A program made the translations under genes and the position numbers. Under the pieces are notes generated by a model. That model was not told the origin of the DNA. It saw only the letters and a program-made list of their open reading frames with translations, and did not search any database. Of a DNA stretch of 64,000 bases, positions 1 through 7,298 are shown in pieces. Each line of letters opens with the position of its first letter. The stretch's first letter is position 1. The stretch comes from Lipingzhangella_A rawalii (GTDB taxonomy: Bacteria > Actinomycetota > Actinomycetes > Streptosporangiales > Streptosporangiaceae): positions 186,001-250,000 of the forward strand of contig NZ_JAVLVT010000002.1 of assembly GCF_031628175.1 (NCBI RefSeq), given 5' to 3'.

Positions 1-384
1 GAGATCGCGGTGGAGGAGCTTGCCGACGCGATCCGTGCCGTGATCGACGGCCAGTCCTTCATCAACCCGTTTATGGCACTACGGCTGATCGGTGAGGTCA
101 GTGCCATTGCCAAGCGCGAGCGGTCCCAGCCCGCACAGTCGCCGGCCCCGGAGCTGTCCCAGCGGGAAAACGAGGTACTCCGGCAGATCGCCCGGGGGCT
201 CAGCAACCGCGAAATCGGGAACCGGCTGTTCATCTCGGAAAACACGGTCAAGAACCACGTCCGCCATATCCTGGACAAGCTCGGCCTGCACTCCCGGGTG
301 GAGGCCGCGGCCTATGCCGCACGCGTATTCGACGACGCCGGCGAGGAGGATCCCCCGGACGGCACCGCCGTCTCCCTGCGGTGA
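1..384 (+). CDS. LuxR/NarL-type response regulator, C-terminal part (5' end outside window)
   Basis: The reading frame is open from the first base, so this is the end of a longer gene. About 127 codons are visible. The first 35 residues look like the end of a receiver domain plus linker (ELADAIRAVIDGQSF). They are followed by a LuxR-type helix-turn-helix: LSQRENEVLRQIARGLSNRE, then the recognition helix ISENTVKNHVRHIL and KLGLHSRVEAA. This is the usual output half of a NarL/FixJ two-component regulator that binds DNA as a dimer after phosphorylation. The partner kinase would lie upstream and cannot be seen. A GTG at position 10 is in frame but falls inside the receiver-like segment, so it is unlikely to be the start. 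Confidence 0.85.
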   Translation, partial: EIAVEELADAIRAVIDGQSFINPFMALRLIGEVSAIAKRERSQPAQSPAPELSQRENEVLRQIARGLSNREIGNRLFISENTVKNHVRHILDKLGLHSRVEAAAYAARVFDDAGEEDPPDGTAVSLR

Positions 385-400
385 CACCGCAAACACCTAT

Positions 401-431
401 GCCCCGGTCGGCTCCCGCATCCGCCCGGGGC
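401..431. terminator. Possible bidirectional terminator between convergent genes
   Basis: Arms GCCCCGG (401-407) and CCGGGGC (425-431) can form a 7-bp stem with a 17-base loop. It lies between the stop of the response regulator (384) and the stop of the convergent carboxypeptidase gene (441). There is no T-run, as is common in actinomycetes. The loop is long, so confidence is limited. Confidence 0.35.
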
Positions 432-440
432 TGGGACGGC

Positions 441-2078
441 CTAACAGCTTCGATCCCAGGAACACTCGACCATGCCGGAGCCGGGAGCCACGGGATGCTG
501 CTGCGATCGGGTTCCGGGGGCCCGTGCGGGCGCGGCGGCCGTGGCCTCCCGGTCGAACTCGGCGAGTCGAACGGCGATGGCGTCCTGCACATGGGTGGGG
601 GCTGGCCCCGCATGTCCGTTGTTGAGCACCGAGAACACCAGCTCCTCACCTTCGGCGCCGGTCACGTAGCCGGACAGGGCACTGACCCCGGTCAGGGTTC
701 CGGTCTTGGCATGTACCGTGCCTGCCGCCACCGTGTCCACCATCCGATTGCGGAGCGTACCTCCGACGAGCGGATCCTCCTCCCCGGCCACGGGCAGGGA
801 CTCGAACCAGATCTCGTACCACTCCTGGTGGGGAACGCCCGCGAACAGATCGATCAGCACTTCGGCCGTCAGCTCGTTGCTGCGGGATAGACCGGACCCG
901 TCGGTGAGGTCGAGGGCCTGCGTGTCCACGTCCAGACTCCGGATCGAGGCGTGCAGCTGGTCCAGACCCGCCTCCCAGCTGCCGACGCCGGTCCCGATCC
1001 GGCCGAGGGTTTTCACCAGAATTTCGGCGTGCGCGTTGTTACTGAACTTCATCAACGGAATCATCAGTTCACCCAGCGGAGCCGAATCCCGCTGTGCCAG
1101 CTCCACCGCGGCCGGCGGGGCACTGGCGCGCCCCGTCTCCCCTTCGATCTGCACGCCCGCATCGTCGAGGGCCTCGGCCAGGACGTGTGCTGCGAGGTCC
1201 GTCGGTTCGTCGACCGTCCGCAGCCGGGTCACGGGGCCCGCATCCACCGGGAGCATGCCCCGCACCTCGATCGTATTGGTGCCGTGCGCACGGGTCACCT
1301 CCAGACTGGATTCCCGACCCGGCGCCCCGGTGCGGGCGATGTTCTCCACCTCGACATACCCGGAGGCCACCCCCACATCCACCTCCACCGGTGCGCCGGG
1401 GCTGGCGCCGGGCGTGACTCGCACCTCGGTGACCCCCGTGTCGTTGCGGTCGTCGTCGGTGGCGACCGTCAACGCGGAGATCTGCGCGGCGTAGGCGAAG
1501 GGCTCGTCTCCCGCCTCCCAGTCGGGGGCCAGCCGCTCGTCGTCGAACCAGGTGTCGTCGGCGACCAGGTCACCGGTCACCGTGTGGACCCCCGCGTCTG
1601 CGACGTCCTCGGCGAGGTCGGCGTAGGCGGCGGGCGTCACCGTCGGGTCCCCCGTGCCCACCAGGTGCAGGTCCGTATCCAGCACCCCGTCGTCGTCCGG
1701 TTCCCGCTCGGCGACCACGGAGGTGCGGAACCGGTACTCCGGCCCGAGCACATCCAGGGCCGCCGCCCCCGTGAACAGTTTCGCGTTGGAGGCCGGCACG
1801 AGTGCCGTGTCTGCGTCCTGTGCGTACAGCGTGTCACCTTCGGTCCGGCTGTGCACCATCAGGCCGGAGGTGGCGCCGGTCAGGGCCGGATCGTCCAGGA
1901 TGTCCTCGAGATCCGATCGCAACTCGGCGACACCGGGTGGGTCGGGGCCCGCTGTGTCGGCGAGGGAGACCGGAGCCGTGAGGGAGACCAGTCCGGCGGC
2001 GCAACCGAGGATGACGGCGCCCCGCCGTAGCGTGCGCGACAGTCGCGACAGTGTCGTGGTCCTGCCCGGTGGTGTCAT
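441..2078 (-). CDS. dacB: D-alanyl-D-alanine carboxypeptidase/endopeptidase, PBP4 (S13) family
   Basis: Secreted serine enzyme that trims the stem peptides of peptidoglycan. All three active-site boxes of the S13 family are present: SxxK as S97-N-A-K100 (PASNAKLFTG), SxN as SNN in KFSNNAHAEI, and KTG in HAKTGTLTG near the C-terminus. The large insertion between the first two boxes is typical of PBP4/DacB. Residues 20-42 form a signal peptide or N-terminal anchor (RRGAVILGCAAGLVSLTAP). I chose the ATG at 2078 because it is preceded by a GGGGAACGGG stretch; a GTG at 2126 would add 16 residues but has no visible ribosome site. The C-terminal 35 residues are Ala/Pro-rich and probably disordered. 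It converges on the upstream regulator gene. Confidence 0.9.
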   Translation of the reverse strand: MTPPGRTTTLSRLSRTLRRGAVILGCAAGLVSLTAPVSLADTAGPDPPGVAELRSDLEDILDDPALTGATSGLMVHSRTEGDTLYAQDADTALVPASNAKLFTGAAALDVLGPEYRFRTSVVAEREPDDDGVLDTDLHLVGTGDPTVTPAAYADLAEDVADAGVHTVTGDLVADDTWFDDERLAPDWEAGDEPFAYAAQISALTVATDDDRNDTGVTEVRVTPGASPGAPVEVDVGVASGYVEVENIARTGAPGRESSLEVTRAHGTNTIEVRGMLPVDAGPVTRLRTVDEPTDLAAHVLAEALDDAGVQIEGETGRASAPPAAVELAQRDSAPLGELMIPLMKFSNNAHAEILVKTLGRIGTGVGSWEAGLDQLHASIRSLDVDTQALDLTDGSGLSRSNELTAEVLIDLFAGVPHQEWYEIWFESLPVAGEEDPLVGGTLRNRMVDTVAAGTVHAKTGTLTGVSALSGYVTGAEGEELVFSVLNNGHAGPAPTHVQDAIAVRLAEFDREATAAAPARAPGTRSQQHPVAPGSGMVECSWDRSC

Positions 2079-2317
2079 ACGCCCGTTCCCCGTCCGTGTC
2101 AGCACCCGGTCTACGGCGACAGCCACTGGCTATGGTGACACGCGGCGTCCGTACCGCGGCGGCGACACAACCGTCACCCCGCGGATGGACATGTCACCAC
2201 GTGCGGGGATTTCCATCCCGGAGCCGTGTTCGTTTCCCGCGTGCGGCCCGGATGGCTGTGGACGTCACCGTCCCGTGGCGACTCCGGGGCGACGGGCGCC
2301 GGCGGGACGGGGGGAGG

Positions 2318-3904
2318 TTACTCCCATTCGATGGTGCCGGGCGGCTTGCTGGTCACGTCCAGGGTCACCCGGTTGATCTCCCGCACCTCGTTGGTGATCC
2401 GGTTGGAGATCGTGGCCAGGGTCTCGTAGGGGATCCGGGACCAGTCCGCGGTCATCGCGTCCTCACTGCTGACCGGGCGCAGGACCACCGGATGGCCGTA
2501 GGTGCGGCCGTCCCCCTGGACCCCAACGGAGCGGACGTCGGCGAGCAGCACCACCGGGCACTGCCAGATGTCACGGTCCAGCCCAGCGCGAGTAAGCTCC
2601 TCGCGGGCGATGGCGTCGGCGGCACGCAGTGTTTCCAGCCGATCGCGGGTCACCTCACCCACGATGCGGATCGCCAGGCCGGGGCCGGGGAACGGTTGGC
2701 GCCACACCATTTCCGGGGGCAGCCCCAATTCCGCACCGAGCTGGCGCACCTCGTCCTTGAACAGTTCCCGGAGCGGCTCGACCAGGCCGAACTGGAGGTC
2801 CTCGGGTAGTCCGCCCACGTTGTGGTGCGACTTGATGTTGGCGGCGCCGGATCCACCGCCGGACTCAACGACGTCCGGGTAGAGGGTGCCCTGGACGAGG
2901 AACTCGACCTCCTCCCCCTCGGCCCCATCCTCGGCGACGACTTCACGGGCGGCCTGCTCGAAGACGCGAATGAACTCGCGCCCCACGATCCGCCGCTTCT
3001 CCTCGGGGTCAGACACGCCGGACAGGGCGTGCAGGAACTGCTCCTGGGCGTCTACGACCTTCAGCCGTGCCCCCGTCACGGAGACGAAGTCCTTCTCCAC
3101 CTGCTCGACCTCGCCGGCCCGCAACAGTCCGTGATCCACGAAGACGCAGGTGAGCCGTTCACCGATGGCCCGCTGCACGACCGCCGCCGCCACCGCTGAG
3201 TCCACACCCCCGCTGAGTGCACAGATCGCGCGTTTCCCGCCGATCTGCGTACGGACCCGCTCGGTCTGCTCCTCCACAATGTTGACCATGGTCCAGGTGG
3301 GCCGGCAGCCCGCGGCCTCGTACAGGAAGTGCCGCAGCAGCTCCTGGCCGTGTTCGGTGTGCAGCACCTCTGGGTGGAACTGCACCCCGTAGAGGCCACG
3401 CGCGGGATTTTCGATCGCAGCCACCGGTGTGCTGTCCGTGGCGGCGACGGTGCGGAAACCGTCCGGAGCGCGGGTGACGGAGTCGCCGTGCGACATCCAC
3501 ACGGTCTGGCTGGTGGGGGTGCGCGCGAACAGTACCCCCTCCGCGGACACGTCGAGCTGGGTACGGCCGAACTCGCTCCTACCGGTGCGCTCCACGGTGC
3601 CGCCGAGTTCCTGCACCATGGTCTGGAAGCCGTAGCAGATGCCCAGGGTCGCCACCCCGGTATCGAACAGGCCCGCGGGAACCTGCGGCGCATCCTCGGC
3701 ATACACCGACGCCGGACCACCGGAGAGGATGATCGCGCGGGGATTGCGCGCCATCATGTCCGCGACCGGCATCGTCGCGGGCACGATCTCGGAATGGACG
3801 TGACACTCCCGCACCCGGCGTGCGATCAGCTGCGCGTACTGCGCACCGAAGTCGACGACGAGGACGGTGTCGAAAGTGGCATCAGCCGAAGCGGCAGCAG
3901 TCAC
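2318..3904 (-). CDS. guaA: GMP synthase (glutamine-hydrolysing)
   Basis: Converts XMP, ATP and glutamine to GMP, the last step of guanine nucleotide synthesis. The 528-residue protein has the full family layout. The N-terminal class I glutamine amidotransferase has its nucleophile C90 in GICYGFQ and the His/Glu pair in FHPEV. The ATP pyrophosphatase P-loop follows as ALSGGVDSAVAAA, and the GMP synthetase dimerisation domain ends in the conserved PPGTIEWE. The start is GTG at 3904, preceded by GGGAAGG about 8 bases upstream. It is a housekeeping gene in the same direction as galE, with about 100 bases between them. Confidence 0.98.
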   Translation of the reverse strand: MTAAASADATFDTVLVVDFGAQYAQLIARRVRECHVHSEIVPATMPVADMMARNPRAIILSGGPASVYAEDAPQVPAGLFDTGVATLGICYGFQTMVQELGGTVERTGRSEFGRTQLDVSAEGVLFARTPTSQTVWMSHGDSVTRAPDGFRTVAATDSTPVAAIENPARGLYGVQFHPEVLHTEHGQELLRHFLYEAAGCRPTWTMVNIVEEQTERVRTQIGGKRAICALSGGVDSAVAAAVVQRAIGERLTCVFVDHGLLRAGEVEQVEKDFVSVTGARLKVVDAQEQFLHALSGVSDPEEKRRIVGREFIRVFEQAAREVVAEDGAEGEEVEFLVQGTLYPDVVESGGGSGAANIKSHHNVGGLPEDLQFGLVEPLRELFKDEVRQLGAELGLPPEMVWRQPFPGPGLAIRIVGEVTRDRLETLRAADAIAREELTRAGLDRDIWQCPVVLLADVRSVGVQGDGRTYGHPVVLRPVSSEDAMTADWSRIPYETLATISNRITNEVREINRVTLDVTSKPPGTIEWE

Positions 3905-4007
3905 GTCAGGGCCTTCCCGCAGGTGAAACTCGGCTCCACCAGTCTAGGGCCTGTGCGGTGGCCACCGGTGCGGCTTCGGCGGTGGCGCGGCTCGACCTGT
4001 GGGCGGC

Positions 4008-5045
4008 TCAGCCGGTGAACCCCCCCGGATTGCGGGACTGCCAGCGCCAGGCGTCGGCGCAGGCGGTGGCGACATCCCGCCGGGCCTGCCACCCCAGCTC
4101 CCGCTGGGCCCGGCTGGGGTCGGCGTAGCACACGGCGATGTCTCCGGGCCTGCGCTGCGTGATCTCGTGGGGAACGGGGCGGGAGGAGGCTTCCTCGAAG
4201 GCCTTGATCGCCTCCAGCACGCTCAGCCCGCGTCCGGTGCCGAGGTTGTAGGCACGGCAGCGCCCGGTGCCGGTGTCGGGGTCGGGCGCCACCTCGTCGA
4301 GGTGCTCCAAGGCGGCGACATGCCCCTCGGCCAGGTCCAGGACGTGCAGGTAGTCCCGCACCCCGGTGCCGTCGGGGGTGGCGTAGTCGGCGCCGAACAC
4401 CTGGAGGCGTTCCCGTCGCCCGGCGGCGACCTGGGCGATGTAGGGGAACAGGTTGTTGGGGACACCGTCGGGATCCTCCCCGATGAGCCCGCTGGGGTGG
4501 GCACCGATCGGGTTGAAGTAGCGCAGGTTGGTCACGCGCCAGCGTGGGTCGGCGGCGGCCAGATCGGTCAGGATGCGTTCGGCGAAGAGTTTGGTGGCCC
4601 CGTAGGGGTTGGTGGCGGTCAGGGGCGCGTCCTCGGGGATGGGGACCGTCTGCGGATCGCCGTAGATGGTGGCCGAGGAGCTGAACACGAGCCGGTACAC
4701 CTCGTGTTCGGCCATGGTCTCCACCAGGGTGAGTACGGCGTCCAGGTTGGTGCGGTAGTACAGCGTTGGCCGCTCGGTCGACTCCCCGACCGCCTTGAGG
4801 CCGGCACAGTGCACGACCGCATCGATCCGGTGTTCCTCGAACACACTGCTCAGCGCGGTCGCGTCCGTGCAGTCGGCGGCGTAGCAGGCCAGTTCCCGCC
4901 CCGTGATCTCTCCCAGCCGCCGGACTGCCTCGGGGTGGCTGTTGCTGAAATTGTCCACGAGAACGACGTCGTGTCCCGCTTCCACGAGCGCCACGGCAAC
5001 GTGGGTGCCGACGAAACCGGCACCCCCGGTGAGCAGTACGTTCAT
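4008..5045 (-). CDS. galE: UDP-glucose 4-epimerase
   Basis: Interconverts UDP-glucose and UDP-galactose in the cytoplasm, supplying galactose for cell-wall polymers and the Leloir pathway. The 345-residue protein is an extended SDR: NAD-binding TGGAGFVGTH at 6-15, the catalytic serine region FSSSATIYG, and the YxxxK pair Y148 and K152 in NPYGATKLF. The NPIGAHPSG and GTGVRDYLHV segments are standard for GalE. I set the start at the ATG at 5045, preceded by GGGGGA 6 bases upstream; the frame stays open further upstream but that part shows no family similarity. An isolated copy, not part of a gal operon here. Confidence 0.95.
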   Translation of the reverse strand: MNVLLTGGAGFVGTHVAVALVEAGHDVVLVDNFSNSHPEAVRRLGEITGRELACYAADCTDATALSSVFEEHRIDAVVHCAGLKAVGESTERPTLYYRTNLDAVLTLVETMAEHEVYRLVFSSSATIYGDPQTVPIPEDAPLTATNPYGATKLFAERILTDLAAADPRWRVTNLRYFNPIGAHPSGLIGEDPDGVPNNLFPYIAQVAAGRRERLQVFGADYATPDGTGVRDYLHVLDLAEGHVAALEHLDEVAPDPDTGTGRCRAYNLGTGRGLSVLEAIKAFEEASSRPVPHEITQRRPGDIAVCYADPSRAQRELGWQARRDVATACADAWRWQSRNPGGFTG

Positions 5046-5261
5046 GCTTCCCCCGTCCGATTGGGCCGGCTGTGCGGCCCAGCATAGGCGCTCGGTGTCC
5101 CGCCCCGGACGCCGACGCGCGGACTTCGGTGCGCCCCCCACCGGCCGTAGGACCACCAGAGCCCCGGATGCCCCTGTCCCCCATCGGCCTTTTCCAACCC
5201 CCATCGTCTGGGGGCCTCCCCGAGGCGTGATAGCCACCTTAATCGCCCCCACTCCAGGATG

Positions 5262-5278
5262 TACTACGTCTTGTAGTA
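5262..5278. promoter_or_regulatory. TACTAC-GTCTT-GTAGTA operator-like palindrome
   Basis: Perfect 6-bp inverted repeat (TACTAC at 5262-5267, GTAGTA at 5273-5278) with a 5-base spacer, 53 bases upstream of the GTG of the small membrane-protein operon. It overlaps a possible -10 hexamer TAGGAT (5277-5282). TACTAC/GTAGTA half-sites resemble those described for BlaI/MecI-type repressors; the assignment is inference. A related element lies upstream of whiB at 34041-34065. Confidence 0.5.
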
Positions 5279-5330
5279 GGATGTGGGGCAACGTGTATCC
5301 CGGAATGGCCAGACTCGTGGGGAGGGCCGC

Positions 5331-5696
5331 GTGGTCGACTGGCTCAGCATCACCATCGTGGTGGTCTCTGTCGCGGTTGCGGTCTGGACCCTGATAGCCA
5401 CCGTGCGGGATCAGCCGATGCTCGTACCGCACCTGGCCGGTCTGGCCCTGCTGGAGCTGCTGCTGCTGGTCCAGCTGGGGGTCTCAATCACCCTGATGCT
5501 CGGCGGACAGACACCGGAGCAGAATGCCGTGTTCATCGGATATCTCGCCTCTGTGGTGCTGATCCCGCCCGCCGCCGCGGTGTGGGGGCTCACCGAACGC
5601 AGCCGCTGGGGCCCGGCGGTGATCGCCTTCTCCGGTGTGGTGTTGATCGCCCTGGTCCTGCGGCTGGACCAGATCTGGACGGCCGGCATTGGCTGA
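5331..5696 (+). CDS. Small integral membrane protein, unknown function
   Basis: A 121-residue protein with four predicted membrane segments (SITIVVVSVAVAVW, AGLALLELLLLVQLG, GYLASVVLIPPAAAVW, AVIAFSGVVLIALVL) and almost no soluble part. I chose the GTG at 5331 because GGGGAGGG sits 6 bases upstream; an in-frame upstream start at 5283 would place 16 charged residues before the first helix. It overlaps the next gene by 8 bases and begins a likely three-gene operon with another membrane protein and a sulfurtransferase. Similar paired membrane proteins occur in other actinomycetes, but I know of no function. A palindromic operator candidate lies just upstream. Confidence 0.75.
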   Translation: MVDWLSITIVVVSVAVAVWTLIATVRDQPMLVPHLAGLALLELLLLVQLGVSITLMLGGQTPEQNAVFIGYLASVVLIPPAAAVWGLTERSRWGPAVIAFSGVVLIALVLRLDQIWTAGIG

Positions 5697-6105
5697 CACC
5701 CGCCGCGCACCAAGCCAGGGTGGTCCGGCACGCCTGCTGGTGGCCGTGTACGCGGTGTTCGCACTCGCGGCCACGGCCCGGGCCAGCTACCAGATCCTCA
5801 CCCGCTTCGACGAGGCACCACTGGCCTATCTCCTGTCCGCCTTCGCCGGTGTCGTGTACATCATCGCCACGGTCGCCATGGCCCGGCCGGGGCGGGCCGC
5901 ACAACGGGTGGCCGTGGTCAGCTGCACCGTGGAACTCGTGGGCGTGCTGCTGGTCGGTGCGGCGAGCCTGCTGGCGCCGGGAGCCTTCCCCGACGATACG
6001 GTCTGGTCCCGCTTCGGCAGCGGATACGCATTCCTGCCTCTCGTGCTCCCGATCCTCGGGCTTCTGTGGCTGCGCCGGTCCGGACGGGTACCATCCCGGG
6101 CATGA
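5689..6105 (+). CDS. Small integral membrane protein, unknown function
   Basis: A 138-residue protein with four hydrophobic helices (LLVAVYAVFALAATA, YLLSAFAGVVYIIATVAMA, VAVVSCTVELVGVLLVGAA, FLPLVLPILGLLWL) and a short basic tail. It starts with TTG at 5689, inside the end of the preceding gene, so translation is probably coupled. Its stop overlaps the ATG of the sulfurtransferase in an ATGA junction. The topology resembles a small channel-like or accessory membrane protein, but no catalytic or ligand motif is visible and I do not assign a function. Confidence 0.7.
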   Translation: MADTRRAPSQGGPARLLVAVYAVFALAATARASYQILTRFDEAPLAYLLSAFAGVVYIIATVAMARPGRAAQRVAVVSCTVELVGVLLVGAASLLAPGAFPDDTVWSRFGSGYAFLPLVLPILGLLWLRRSGRVPSRA

Positions 6106-6962
6106 CGACGTCCCAGCTTCCGGTGGCCGTATCCGTCGACTGGCTGAACCAGAACCGCGATCAGATCGTTCTCGCCGACGTGCGCTGGTACCTGGACGGG
6201 CGCTCGGGCCAGGACGCCTACCGGGAGGGTCACATCCCTGGGGCCGTGTTCGTGGACGTGGACCGGCATCTGGCCGCCCCCGCCAGTCCCGACGGTGGTC
6301 GTCACCCGCTGCCCACTCCCGACAACTTCGCACGTGACCTGGGAGAACTGGGAATCGGTGATGACAGCACCGTCGTGGCCTACGACGACTCGGGCGGGGC
6401 AACGGCAGCCCGGCTGGTGTGGCTGCTGCGCGCCCTGGGCAGCCGGGCGGCCCTGCTCGACGGTGGCATCCAGGCGTGGCCGGGCGAGCTGGAGCAGGGC
6501 ACGGTGCAGCCCCAGCCAGCTCGGCGCACTCCCCGCCCGTGGCCGGCGGAACGGATCGCCACCCAGGAGGAGGTCACGGCGCTGGCGAGCTCCGGAAGCC
6601 CGGGGTACGGCCGCAGCGTCACCCTCGTCGACGCCCGCGCCCGGGAACGGTTCACCGGCGAATCCCCCGCCCCCGTCGACGCCCGTCCCGGGCATATTCC
6701 CGGAGCGCGCAACGCCCCCTGGCAGGACAATCTCACCGCGCAGGGCCACCTCGCGTCGCCAGAGCAGCTGCGTGACCGGTTCGTCCGGATGGGGCTGAGC
6801 GAGGGAGACCCGGTGATCGGCTACTGCGGCTCCGGGGTGACGGCCTGTCACACCCTGCTCGCCGTGGAACACGCCGGGCTGGGGCCCGGCCGGCTCTACC
6901 CCGGCTCCTGGTCCGTGTGGGGCGCCGACCCCCAGCTGCCCGCCGAGACCGGCGACCCCTGA
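6102..6962 (+). CDS. sseA: Two-domain rhodanese, 3-mercaptopyruvate/thiosulfate sulfurtransferase
   Basis: Transfers sulfane sulphur from 3-mercaptopyruvate or thiosulfate to an acceptor. The 286 residues form two rhodanese modules. The inactive N-terminal one carries DVRWYLDGR and the CH2A-like region GHIPGAVFVDVD. The C-terminal one carries LVDARARERFTGE, GHIPGARNAPW and the active-site loop YCGSGVTACH with C242. A CGSGVTA loop fits mercaptopyruvate sulfurtransferases better than the CRKGVTA of classical thiosulfate rhodanese, so MST-like activity is favoured. The start ATG at 6102 overlaps the preceding stop, making this the third gene of the operon. Possible roles are cysteine catabolism, cyanide detoxification or sulphur delivery. 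Confidence 0.88.
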   Translation: MTTSQLPVAVSVDWLNQNRDQIVLADVRWYLDGRSGQDAYREGHIPGAVFVDVDRHLAAPASPDGGRHPLPTPDNFARDLGELGIGDDSTVVAYDDSGGATAARLVWLLRALGSRAALLDGGIQAWPGELEQGTVQPQPARRTPRPWPAERIATQEEVTALASSGSPGYGRSVTLVDARARERFTGESPAPVDARPGHIPGARNAPWQDNLTAQGHLASPEQLRDRFVRMGLSEGDPVIGYCGSGVTACHTLLAVEHAGLGPGRLYPGSWSVWGADPQLPAETGDP

Positions 6963-7298
6963 CCTGCACCACCGTCGGGGCATCCGCGCCGCGGCCGGTG
7001 GCCCACGGGGGGTGAGGGGGACCCTGGCACCGCGTGGCCGTGGACATCCGGGTTAGTGGGTGGCCACACGGTGGATTGGGACACTCACGGACCATCCTGC
7101 GGCACTGGCCGGCACAGACCGAGCCGCCGCGCCGAGGCGGGGACACTCTCCCCCCGGGGCGTCCGGCAACCGCGGGGGAAGAGTGTCCCCACCCCCGTAT
7201 CCGACTGTGCGAGGCGGTGCCCGACACCCACATCAAAACAGTGACACTGCGTGTCTACTCAACTACGGTTTCTCCGGTAACCGCGGGAGGGGAGGGCC
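6963..7298. other. Intergenic region upstream of the first Mrp operon
   Basis: About 336 bases with no convincing gene. It holds repeated GGGACACT-type words (about 7078-7086 and 7139-7149, with the inverse at 7181-7190), the long stem-loop listed separately, and a perfect CAGTG-A-CACTG palindrome at 7239-7249. The ribosome site GGGAGGGGAGGG for mrpA lies at 7285-7296. The elements look like control sequences for the antiporter operon, but no promoter hexamers stand out. Confidence 0.5.
7139..7190 (+). repeat. 17-bp inverted repeat / stem-loop upstream of mrpA
   Basis: Left arm GGGGACACTCTCCCCCC (7139-7155) pairs with right arm GGGGGAAGAGTGTCCCC (7174-7190), with one mismatch and an 18-base loop. 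It sits about 110 bases before the mrpA start. It could be the terminator of the sulfurtransferase operon, a leader-RNA structure of the Mrp operon, or a large operator. It is not followed by a T-run. Confidence 0.6.
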
